The notes beneath the pieces were generated by a model. It made no database searches, was not told the DNA's origin, and saw only the letters and a program-made list of their open reading frames with translations. Source: Bacillota bacterium (GTDB lineage: Bacteria > Bacillota > UBA4882 > UBA10575). Taken from it: a stretch of DNA of 64,000 bases. Positions within the stretch are counted from its first letter, which is position 1, and every line of letters begins with the position of its first letter. Made by a program: the position numbers and the translations under genes. Location: assembly GCA_012727425.1 (NCBI GenBank), contig JAAYHQ010000033.1, positions 51,295-115,294 on the forward strand, written 5' to 3'. Of this stretch, positions 43,930-51,572 are shown piece by piece.

Positions 43930-44022
43930 GTGGGTTTTTACCCTGTTTCAACCGCACAGCTTTGGCTTTAAAAACCGGATGGTGCCAAAGGCTGGCGAGT
44001 CTAAGCGGGAGGTGTATTTTTG
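43930..44022 (+). ncRNA. L21 ribosomal-protein leader RNA
   Basis: The untranslated leader folds into a small hairpin (GGG/CCC, 43932-43943) and a long stem CAGC-TTTGGC/GCCAAAGGCTG (43957-43966 with 43984-43994, one bulge). An outer CCGC/GCGG pairing (43952-43955 with 44005-44008) would touch the ribosome binding site GGGAGG of rplU. Bacillota rplU operons are known to carry an L21 leader, so autoregulation by L21 is inferred. Confidence 0.65.
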
Positions 44023-44331
44023 ATGTATGCGGTTGTGGAGACCGGCGGAAAACAATACCGGGTACAAGCCGGTGACGAGTTCAATGTCGAAAAATTACCC
44101 GGTGAAATTGGTTCGGAGGTTGTTCTCGACCGGGTCCTGCTCATTGGGGGGGACGAGACCAAAATCGGCACACCCTACCTGGAAGGAGCGAAGGTAAAAG
44201 CCAAAATCGTCCAACAGGGCAAAGCCCGGAAAATCTTAGTCTTCAAGTACCGGGCCAAGAAGAACATTCGTAAACGGTATGGCCACCGCCAACCATACAC
44301 CCGTCTGCGGGTTGTGGCCATTGAAGGCTAA
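44023..44331 (+). CDS. rplU: 50S ribosomal protein L21
   Basis: This large-subunit protein has about 102 residues, starting MYAVVETGGKQYRV and containing EKLPGEIGSEVVLDRVLLIGG (in two parts) and KYRAKKNIRKRYGHRQPYT, all family hallmarks. ATG 44023 follows GCGGGAGGTG; the TTG at 44020 is unnecessary. First of the rplU-prp-rpmA operon. The next start overlaps its stop. Confidence 0.97.
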   Translation: MYAVVETGGKQYRVQAGDEFNVEKLPGEIGSEVVLDRVLLIGGDETKIGTPYLEGAKVKAKIVQQGKARKILVFKYRAKKNIRKRYGHRQPYTRLRVVAIEG

Positions 44332-44681
44332 TGACTTTCGTCCAGTTTTTGCGCGTCGGCAAGCGCTTCATCGGCTTTGAAGCAAAAGGGCATACAGGTT
44401 TTGCCCCGGCGGGTCAAGATATCGTCTGCGCGGGTGTCTCCACCCTGGTCCAGACGGCCGTCCTTGGCTTACGAGAACTGGTTGGGTTGGATTTACGACT
44501 GGAACAAGAAAAAAAACAAGGGTTGTTTAATTGCCGAATCCCAACCGTGGTCGATGAAAAAAAACTGGAACAAGCCGATCTGATTTTTAACCTGATGTAT
44601 CTGGGTTTACAACAGATCGCACAGGAATACCGGAAATTCGTGCAAGTATCCGTTAAGGAGGTGCAGAAGGATGAAGTTTGA
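44331..44681 (+). CDS. prp: ribosomal-processing cysteine protease Prp
   Basis: Prp (YsxB family) removes the N-terminal extension of L27. The 116-residue protein has the catalytic pair His21 ([10 protein letters not shown]) and Cys33 ([10 protein letters not shown]), in the same spacing as the characterised S. aureus enzyme. The adjacent L27 carries the cleavable start, so enzyme and substrate are encoded together. It overlaps rplU by one base and rpmA by 11 bases. Confidence 0.95.
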   Translation: MTFVQFLRVGKRFIGFEAKGHTGFAPAGQDIVCAGVSTLVQTAVLGLRELVGLDLRLEQEKKQGLFNCRIPTVVDEKKLEQADLIFNLMYLGLQQIAQEYRKFVQVSVKEVQKDEV

Positions 44682-44961
44682 TCTTCAGTTTTTCGCGCAG
44701 AAAAAAGGAGTAGGCAGCTCCCGAAACGGCCGGGACAGTGAGGCCAAGCGTCTTGGGGTAAAAAAGTTTGCCGGACAGCAGGTCCAGGCGGGTAATATCC
44801 TCGTCCGTCAGCGGGGAACTAAATTTCATCCCGGTAACAACGTGGGAATCGGGAAGGATGATACCCTTTTTGCTTTGATCGATGGTTTTGTGGCCTTTGA
44901 ACGCAAGGGAAAAAGGGGTAAAAAGGTTAGTGTCTATCCGGAACCGGTCATTACCGCCTAA
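44671..44961 (+). CDS. rpmA: 50S ribosomal protein L27, with cleavable N-terminus
   Basis: L27 sits at the peptidyl transferase centre. The 96-residue precursor begins [20 protein letters not shown]; the Prp site in Bacillota is after LQFFA, so cleavage would expose QKKG. The rest has [14 protein letters not shown] and [27 protein letters not shown] (shown in parts). It is the last gene before a terminator and is followed by obg, with no spo0B between, unlike B. subtilis. Confidence 0.97.
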   Translation: MKFDLQFFAQKKGVGSSRNGRDSEAKRLGVKKFAGQQVQAGNILVRQRGTKFHPGNNVGIGKDDTLFALIDGFVAFERKGKRGKKVSVYPEPVITA

Positions 44962-44966
44962 CGTGA

Positions 44967-44989
44967 AACCGCCGTTGGGCGGTTTTTTT
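44967..44989 (+). terminator. rho-independent terminator after rpmA
   Basis: A 7-bp stem AACCGCC/GGCGGTT (44967-44973 with 44978-44984) with loop GTTG is followed by T's in GGTTTTTTT. Confidence 0.9.
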
Positions 44990-45075
44990 AACCCTGATTA
45001 GCAATAAAAATAAAGGATAAAAACTTGGACCCGAAGCATCTGCTGAAAGGATTATCAATAATTGCGGTAGAATAA

Positions 45076-46386
<1,311 letters not shown>

Positions 46387-46417
46387 TCGATTTTTACATT
46401 TTGGGAGGTTATTGGGT

Positions 46418-46609
46418 ATGTCCTGCTTAAGTTGCGGGAACTGTAAGGAAGATACGGACCTGTATTTCTGCCCAGCACAAAACGAATTTGTCATCCGTGA
46501 AAAAACAATTGTCCGTGCGCGTGAAACCCGGTGGAAAAAAGGGGACCCAAGCTACGAATCGCACCGCCGTCGGCAACGCAAAGAACGGGAAGACCAGAAA
46601 ATAAGTTGA
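46418..46609 (+). CDS. small cysteine-rich protein of unknown function
   Basis: This is an unrecognised 63-residue protein. The N-terminus MSCLSCGNCKEDTDLYFC has four cysteines (CxxCxxC plus one), suggesting a metal site, probably zinc. The rest is highly charged and ends in a basic/acidic helix (HRRRQRKEREDQK). ATG 46418 follows GGGAGG at 9 bases. It lies 31 bases after obg and is followed by a terminator, so it belongs to the obg transcript. Confidence 0.75.
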   Translation: MSCLSCGNCKEDTDLYFCPAQNEFVIREKTIVRARETRWKKGDPSYESHRRRQRKEREDQKIS

Positions 46610-46621
46610 TCATCTGTCCTG

Positions 46622-46648
46622 AAGACACTGTACTCACAGTGTCTTTTT
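46622..46648 (+). terminator. rho-independent terminator of the obg unit
   Basis: A 9-bp stem AAGACACTG/CAGTGTCTT (46622-46630 with 46637-46645) with a 6-base loop leads into TTTATTTT. Confidence 0.9.
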
Positions 46649-46680
46649 ATTTTAAGGTGGGGAAAATCCGGAATTTGTAG

Positions 46681-46686
46681 TATAAT
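46681..46686 (+). promoter_or_regulatory. -10 box of the proBA-nadD promoter
   Basis: A consensus TATAAT at 46681-46686 lies 28 bases before the proB start. The -35 (TGGGGA, 46658-46663, 17-base spacing) is poor, so activation or a weak promoter is possible. Confidence 0.5.
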
Positions 46687-46713
46687 TAAGAAAGATCTAT
46701 ATATCAACTGGAA

Positions 46714-47871
46714 ATGGGGGTTTTCCTTGCCGTGGCAGTTAACCGGAGTTGGCTGAAAGAAGCCCAAACAATAGTGATTAAAGTTGGCACCAGCAGTTTG
46801 ACGTATGCTTCGGGACGCCTGAACTTAAAAAATATGGAACGGATTGTCCGCCAGATCGCGGATCTGCATAATTCCGGGAAAAAAGTGGTGCTGGTCTCTT
46901 CCGGCGCGGTAGGGGCCGGCGTTGGCGAACTGGGGTTGACCAGCAAACCGCGGACGATTCCGGAGCGGCAAGCGGTGGCCGCCGTGGGACAAGGTTTTTT
47001 GATGCAGGTTTATAACAAGTTTTTTCTGGAATACGGAATTATTACCGCCCAGATCCTGCTGACCAGGGATGATATGGGCCACCGGCGCCGTTATTTAAAC
47101 GCCCGGAACACCCTGATGATGTTGCTCAATGAGTACCAGGCTTTACCGATTATTAATGAGAATGACACCGTCGCCACAGAAGAACTGCAACTGCGGTTTG
47201 GGGACAATGACACCCTGGCCGCCCTGGTCGCCAGTTTAGTCGGGGCCGACCTTTTAATTCTCCTTTCGGATATCGGTGGTTTATACACCGGCGATCCCCG
47301 GAAAAATAAAGGGGCGACTTTAATACCGGTGGTTAAGGAGATCACCCCCGCGATCTGGGCGACGGCGGGTGAGGCCGGTACAGGCCGGGGAACCGGTGGG
47401 ATGATCACCAAACTGGAAGCAGCCCGGATTGCCACCCGTTCCGGGATCACGATGGTCCTTGCTTCCGCTGAAGAGGATAGTGTGTTAAGCCGGATTGTGG
47501 CCGGGGAGGAGGTTGGGACCCTGTTTTTACCGAACGAGGATACCTTGGTCCAACGGGAGCGCTGGATTGCCTTTGCCGGGCAACCTCAGGGCGCTGTAGT
47601 CATCGACGAAGGAGCCGTCACCGCCCTGCTGGAGCGGAAAAAAAGTTTACTGCCTTCCGGGGTGGTTGCCGTCAAGGGCAAGTTTGAGGTGGGTGATCTG
47701 ATCCGGGTCTTAGACCCGCACGAGCAGGAGATTGCCCGGGGCCTGAGTAACTTCAGCACGGAAGAGTTGGAAAAGATTAAAGGGGCCAATACCGCCCAGC
47801 TACCAAAACTATTGGGCTACAAAACCTTTGAAGAAGTGATCCACCGGAATAATCTGGTTTGTCTTGAATGA
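46714..47871 (+). CDS. proB: glutamate 5-kinase
   Basis: ProB phosphorylates glutamate in the first step of proline synthesis. The 385-residue protein has the amino-acid kinase core (TIVIKVGTSSLTY, VLVSSGAVGAG, INENDTVATEEL, DIGGLYTGDPRKN) and a C-terminal PUA domain (about 280-370, RVLDPHEQEIARGLSNFST). The N-terminus is uncertain: ATG 46714 or GTG 46732, both with weak ribosome binding sites. Proline feedback inhibition is expected. proA follows immediately. Confidence 0.95.
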   Translation: MGVFLAVAVNRSWLKEAQTIVIKVGTSSLTYASGRLNLKNMERIVRQIADLHNSGKKVVLVSSGAVGAGVGELGLTSKPRTIPERQAVAAVGQGFLMQVYNKFFLEYGIITAQILLTRDDMGHRRRYLNARNTLMMLLNEYQALPIINENDTVATEELQLRFGDNDTLAALVASLVGADLLILLSDIGGLYTGDPRKNKGATLIPVVKEITPAIWATAGEAGTGRGTGGMITKLEAARIATRSGITMVLASAEEDSVLSRIVAGEEVGTLFLPNEDTLVQRERWIAFAGQPQGAVVIDEGAVTALLERKKSLLPSGVVAVKGKFEVGDLIRVLDPHEQEIARGLSNFSTEELEKIKGANTAQLPKLLGYKTFEEVIHRNNLVCLE

Positions 47872-47884
47872 AGGAGGGAGACCA

Positions 47885-49135
47885 TTGTCCATTGATGTCT
47901 CGGCTTTGGGGCAGAGGGCAAAAAAGGCCGCGGCGAACTTAGCCAATTTGGATAGTACCGCGAAAAACGAAGCCTTACTCAAGATCGCCGAAGGACTATT
48001 GGCCAACCAAGACCGGATCCTGGCCGTCAACCGTGAAGAAGTGGCGAAAGCCAAGGCTAGTGGCCTAAGGGATAGTTTAATCGAACGGTTGATCCTGAAT
48101 CCGGGCCGGATTGCCGCCATGGTTGAAGGGCTACGGGAGATCGTCCGTTTGGAAGATCCGGTGGGCAGCGTAGAAAAAATGTGGCGACGTCCCAACGGTT
48201 TGGAAATCGGTCGCGTGCGCGTTCCTTTAGGGGTAGTTGCCATTATTTACGAAGCCCGGCCCAATGTGACCGTGGACGCTGCCGCTCTATGTTTAAAAAC
48301 AGGAAACGCGGTGATTCTACGGGGCGGGTCGGAAGCGCTGCAGACCAACCAAGTGTTGGTCCAGGTTATCCGCGAAGCCTTACGGGGGACGGATCTGCCG
48401 GAAGAGGCGGTCCAGTTGCTGGCCTCTCCGGACCGGGAAGCGGCGGTGGCTCTGATGCGCATGCGCGAGTATGTGGATGTGCTTGTTCCCCGGGGTGGGG
48501 CCGGACTGATCCAGACCGTGGTTCAAAACGCACAGGTCCCCGTCATTGAAACCGGGATCGGGATCTGCCATACCTATGTGGATGCCAGCGCCGATCTGGA
48601 ACAAGCACTGCAGATTGTGGTGAATGCAAAAACACAGCGGCCCGCTGTCTGCAATGCCCTGGAAACCCTCCTGGTCCACCAGGCGATCGCCGCCGCTTTT
48701 CTTCCCCGCTGCGGCGAGGAACTCCGCCGTAAGGGGACCGAAATCCGGGGCTGTCCCCAAACGCTGGCCTATATACCCTGGGCAAAAGCGGCGACGGAGG
48801 AAGATTGGGCTACCGAGTACCTAGATTTGATCCTGGCCGTGAAAGTGGTCCCGGATTTAACGGCCGCCACCGACCATATTGCCCGCTACGGCAGCGGCCA
48901 TTCGGAGTGTATTATCACTTCTGACTACGCCACCGCCCGTAAATTCCTGCAAGTCGTGGATGCTGCTGCCGTCTACGTTAATGCCTCCACGCGGTTTACC
49001 GACGGTTACGAGTTTGGTTTAGGTGCCGAACTGGGCATTTCCACCCAAAAGCTTCACGCCCGCGGACCGATGGGGCTGAGCGCCTTAACAACCACCAAAT
49101 ATATTATCTATGGAGACGGACAGATCCGGCAATGA
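47885..49135 (+). CDS. proA: glutamate-5-semialdehyde dehydrogenase (gamma-glutamyl phosphate reductase)
   Basis: ProA reduces glutamyl 5-phosphate to glutamate 5-semialdehyde with NADPH, the second proline step. The 416 residues contain VPLGVVAIIYEARPNVTVD, ALCLKTGNAVILRGGSEAL and a catalytic cysteine in NAKTQRPAVCNALET. The C-terminus GLGAELGISTQKLHARGPMGL is conserved. The start is TTG 47885, six bases after AAGGAGGGAG. The proB stop lies 13 bases before it. nadD overlaps by 4 bases. Confidence 0.96.
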   Translation: MSIDVSALGQRAKKAAANLANLDSTAKNEALLKIAEGLLANQDRILAVNREEVAKAKASGLRDSLIERLILNPGRIAAMVEGLREIVRLEDPVGSVEKMWRRPNGLEIGRVRVPLGVVAIIYEARPNVTVDAAALCLKTGNAVILRGGSEALQTNQVLVQVIREALRGTDLPEEAVQLLASPDREAAVALMRMREYVDVLVPRGGAGLIQTVVQNAQVPVIETGIGICHTYVDASADLEQALQIVVNAKTQRPAVCNALETLLVHQAIAAAFLPRCGEELRRKGTEIRGCPQTLAYIPWAKAATEEDWATEYLDLILAVKVVPDLTAATDHIARYGSGHSECIITSDYATARKFLQVVDAAAVYVNASTRFTDGYEFGLGAELGISTQKLHARGPMGLSALTTTKYIIYGDGQIRQ

Positions 49136-49737
49136 AGGCCCTTGGGATTTACGGGGGAAGTTTTGACCCGATCCACCTGGGCCATTTGCTCCTGGCGGAA
49201 ACAGCCCGCGAAGAACTGAATTTGGACCAGGTGATCTTCGTTCCTGCGGCTCAATCGCCGTTGAAGAAACATTGCCCCCAGATTAGCGCTGCCGACCGTT
49301 TGGCCTTGATTAAACTGGCCATTCGGGAGAACCCCGGTTTTACCTTTTCGGAGGTGGAGCTAAAACGCAAACCGCCGTCCTATACCGTTGACACGCTACG
49401 CTACTTTCAACAGGCCTACCCCGAGCACGAGTTGTTTCTGTTAATGGGACAAGATGCCCTGAATACTTTGACCGGTTGGCGCGAGTTTGAACAGCTTTTT
49501 TCCCTTGCCACCCTGGCGGTTGGCGTCCGCCCTGGTTTTCCGCTTCAGGTCCCTTCGGCCCTGGAAGCTTACCGGCAGCCCTCTGCCCAGAGTAAGGGCA
49601 TCGTCTTTTTCCATAATCCGGAGGTGGGGATCTCTTCCAGCGCCATCCGGGAAAGGCTGCGGCGTGGCAAGTCCGTCCGTTACTGGCTGGAACCGGAAGT
49701 ACTGAAGTATATTATAGCCAATAAACTCTACACCTGA
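49132..49737 (+). CDS. nadD: nicotinate-nucleotide adenylyltransferase
   Basis: NadD adenylates nicotinate mononucleotide in NAD synthesis. The 201-residue protein has GIYGGSFDPIHLGHLLLAE (HxGH motif), VPAAQSPLKK and LFLLMGQDALNTL, and ends with the SSSAIRERLRRGKS segment that carries the ISTTxxR-like motif. Coupled to proA by overlapping ATGA. In many Bacillota nadD is next to yqeK, which here lies 540 bases on, after an RRM gene. Confidence 0.95.
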   Translation: MKALGIYGGSFDPIHLGHLLLAETAREELNLDQVIFVPAAQSPLKKHCPQISAADRLALIKLAIRENPGFTFSEVELKRKPPSYTVDTLRYFQQAYPEHELFLLMGQDALNTLTGWREFEQLFSLATLAVGVRPGFPLQVPSALEAYRQPSAQSKGIVFFHNPEVGISSSAIRERLRRGKSVRYWLEPEVLKYIIANKLYT

Positions 49738-49850
49738 ATAAGATTGGGCCGTGATTTGCACCCTCGTTTCAATAATATTTGTTCCGGCGGGCAAAATAAT
49801 TTGGAGCCTGCAAGATGCTGTGATTCATGGCCGGAAACGAGGTGAAGTTG

Positions 49851-50108
49851 GTGCGCAAGACCCTTTATGTCGGCAATTTGCCCTGGGCCACTACGGATGA
49901 GGATTTGGCCGCCTTTTTTTCCGCTTCGACAGAAGTCCTGGCCAGCAGGGTAATTATAGACCGGGCAACCGGACGCTCAAAGGGATTCGGCTTTGTCGAG
50001 GTCCCGGAGGACCAAGCGGAACAGGTCATTGCCATGATGAATGGGAAAGAATTTGGCGGCCGGGAGATCATCGTCAATGAAGCGCGACCGCTGAATCAAA
50101 CAGACTGA
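49851..50108 (+). CDS. RRM-domain RNA-binding protein
   Basis: This single RNA-recognition-motif protein has about 85 residues. RNP2 is LYVGNLPW and RNP1 is KGFGFVEV; GREIIVNEARP is the last strand. GTG 49851 was chosen because GAGGTG lies 6 bases upstream; ATG 49827 would add eight residues. Such proteins are scattered in Clostridia and cyanobacteria, and their targets are mostly unknown. It interrupts the usual nadD-yqeK pairing and has its own terminator. Confidence 0.9.
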   Translation: MRKTLYVGNLPWATTDEDLAAFFSASTEVLASRVIIDRATGRSKGFGFVEVPEDQAEQVIAMMNGKEFGGREIIVNEARPLNQTD

Positions 50109-50136
50109 AGAGGGTGCCGGGCACCCTCTTTGTTTA
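50108..50136 (+). terminator. terminator after the RRM gene
   Basis: A 10-bp stem AAGAGGGTGC/GCACCCTCTT (50108-50117 with 50121-50130) with loop CGG is followed by TGTTTA. The T-run is short. Confidence 0.75.
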
Positions 50137-50223
50137 AAGGCTTGCTTAAATCCTAGTTAAATAATGTAAAGAGCCGGTTTCAACCGCCCTTTTCGCTTGA
50201 CGACGGCAGGGAAAAGCGGAGCT

Positions 50224-50252
50224 TTGTGGAAAAAGTATTAATATACTAGAAT
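50224..50252 (+). promoter_or_regulatory. putative promoter of yqeK-rsfS
   Basis: TTGTGG (50224-50229), 17-base spacer, TAGAAT (50247-50252). The start would be near 50259, giving a very short leader before ATG 50277. Confidence 0.45.
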
Positions 50253-50276
50253 TAATCGCTCGTTGTGGGGGTCAAT

Positions 50277-50861
50277 ATGAACCTTGAAACGCTCAACCGT
50301 AAACTAAGCCGGACGCTTTCCCCGCCCCGTTTGCAACATTCGTTAAGGGTGATGGATTTTGCCCGGAAACTGGCCTGCCATTACCAAGTTCCCGAGGAAC
50401 CGGTGGTGATGGCAGCCTTGCTGCATGATGTGGCCCGTGAAAAAGACGGTCCTGAACTGCTCGCTTTAGCTGAGTCGTACCACTTGCCGGTTTTACCGGT
50501 GGAAGAAAAAGCCCCCGTATTACTTCATGGACAGGTCGGTGCGGAGCTTTTAAAACGTGAGTGGGAGCTTACGGAGGAACCGGTGCTTGAAGCAGTGGCC
50601 TACCACGTAACCGGCGCGCCAAAGCTAGGGATTGTGGGCGAACTCATCTTAATCGCCGACTTTGCCGAACCGGCCCGTCAGTTTTACGCCGCACAAGTGG
50701 CGCGCGAACTGGCCTTCAGAAACCGCCTCACGGCTTTAAAGTACATTTATACCCAGAAGATCAGATATATTTTGGATGCCGGCTTTTTACTGCATCCACT
50801 GACGTTGGAAGCCCGGAACCAGCTTTTATTGAGTGAATCCGGTACCGAGGAAACGAACTGA
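50277..50861 (+). CDS. yqeK: HD-domain hydrolase YqeK
   Basis: This is a protein of about 194 residues of the YqeK family, HD-type hydrolases that split diadenosine tetraphosphate (Ap4A) symmetrically. QHSLRVMDFARKLA carries the first histidine, LLHDVARE the HD pair, and LLHGQVGAELLKRE and YHVTGAPKLG further metal-ligand positions. ATG 50277 follows GGGGG at 6 bases. It is cotranscribed with rsfS, as in most Bacillota. Confidence 0.92.
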   Translation: MNLETLNRKLSRTLSPPRLQHSLRVMDFARKLACHYQVPEEPVVMAALLHDVAREKDGPELLALAESYHLPVLPVEEKAPVLLHGQVGAELLKREWELTEEPVLEAVAYHVTGAPKLGIVGELILIADFAEPARQFYAAQVARELAFRNRLTALKYIYTQKIRYILDAGFLLHPLTLEARNQLLLSESGTEETN

Positions 50862-50902
50862 AATAAATGGCAACGGAAATCATGGTCGGAGGTTTAGGTT
50901 GA

Positions 50903-51250
50903 ATGGATTATGAGAAGATCTTAACCGCTGCCTACACGGCTTTAATCGATCAGAAAGGGGAAAATCCGGTTCTTTTGGATTTACGGGAATTAACGGTCGT
51001 GACCGATTATTTTTTAATTACCACCGGCCGTAATCCTAATCATCTCAAGGCTCTGGCCGATCATCTCCGCGAAAAGCTTGGTGTCTTGGGGTTAACCCCG
51101 GCGCGCCAGGAAGGGGACCAGGATACCCGGTGGATCCTGCTGGATTACGGCTTTTTGGTTGTCCATCTGTTAGGCCAGGACGAACGGGATTTTTATCGCC
51201 TTGAAGATCTCTGGTACGGCGCCAAAAGATTAACCCCGACCATCGCTTGA
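50903..51250 (+). CDS. rsfS: ribosome silencing factor RsfS
   Basis: RsfS (YbeB) binds L14 and blocks joining of ribosomal subunits in poor nutrition. The 115-residue protein has LDLRELTVVTDYFLITTGRN, EGDQDTRWILLDYGFLVVHL and FYRLEDLWYGA, all diagnostic. ATG 50903 follows GGAGG at 10 bases. The last codons overlap the -35 box of the leuS promoter. Confidence 0.96.
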   Translation: MDYEKILTAAYTALIDQKGENPVLLDLRELTVVTDYFLITTGRNPNHLKALADHLREKLGVLGLTPARQEGDQDTRWILLDYGFLVVHLLGQDERDFYRLEDLWYGAKRLTPTIA

Positions 51251-51275
51251 CATTTAAAGCACTCTGTTTTATACT
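51247..51275 (+). promoter_or_regulatory. strong sigma-A-type promoter of leuS T-box transcript
   Basis: TTGACA (51247-51252), 17-base spacer, TATACT (51270-51275). The -35 overlaps the stop codon of rsfS (TGA 51248-51250). Confidence 0.9.
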
Positions 51276-51282
51276 TTTATAA

Positions 51283-51551
51283 GGTTTAATCCGACCAGAC
51301 AATTCAGACTACACATAATATAAACTAATAACTAATGAAGGGGAGTAGTAGGTTGGATGAAGGGCGCAGAGAGCCGGTGGGTGGTGCAAACCGGACCTGG
51401 AGTCGAACCGAACTCACCCCGGAAGTTCAGGAAGGAAAATCCTGACCCGTTCCCGGGTTAACGGAAAAGAGGGCATTCCAAAAGGAGTGCCGAAACAGGG
51501 TGGTACCGCGACTGTTGTTCGCCCCTGGTCAACATATTGACCAGGGGTCTA
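51283..51551 (+). ncRNA. T-box riboswitch for leucyl-tRNA synthetase
   Basis: The leader has the T-box bulge sequence AGGGTGGTACCGCG (51497-51510) and AGAGAG in stem I (51368-51373 region). The specifier is most likely CTC (51413-51415, in GAACTCACC), a leucine codon, which fits leuS. The terminator stem CCCCTGGTCAA/TTGACCAGGGG (51522-51532 with 51537-51547) has a weak tail (TCTAAATTTT). Uncharged tRNA-Leu should stabilise the antiterminator and raise leuS expression. Confidence 0.93.
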
Positions 51552-51572
51552 AATTTTAGTGGAGGGATTTTC

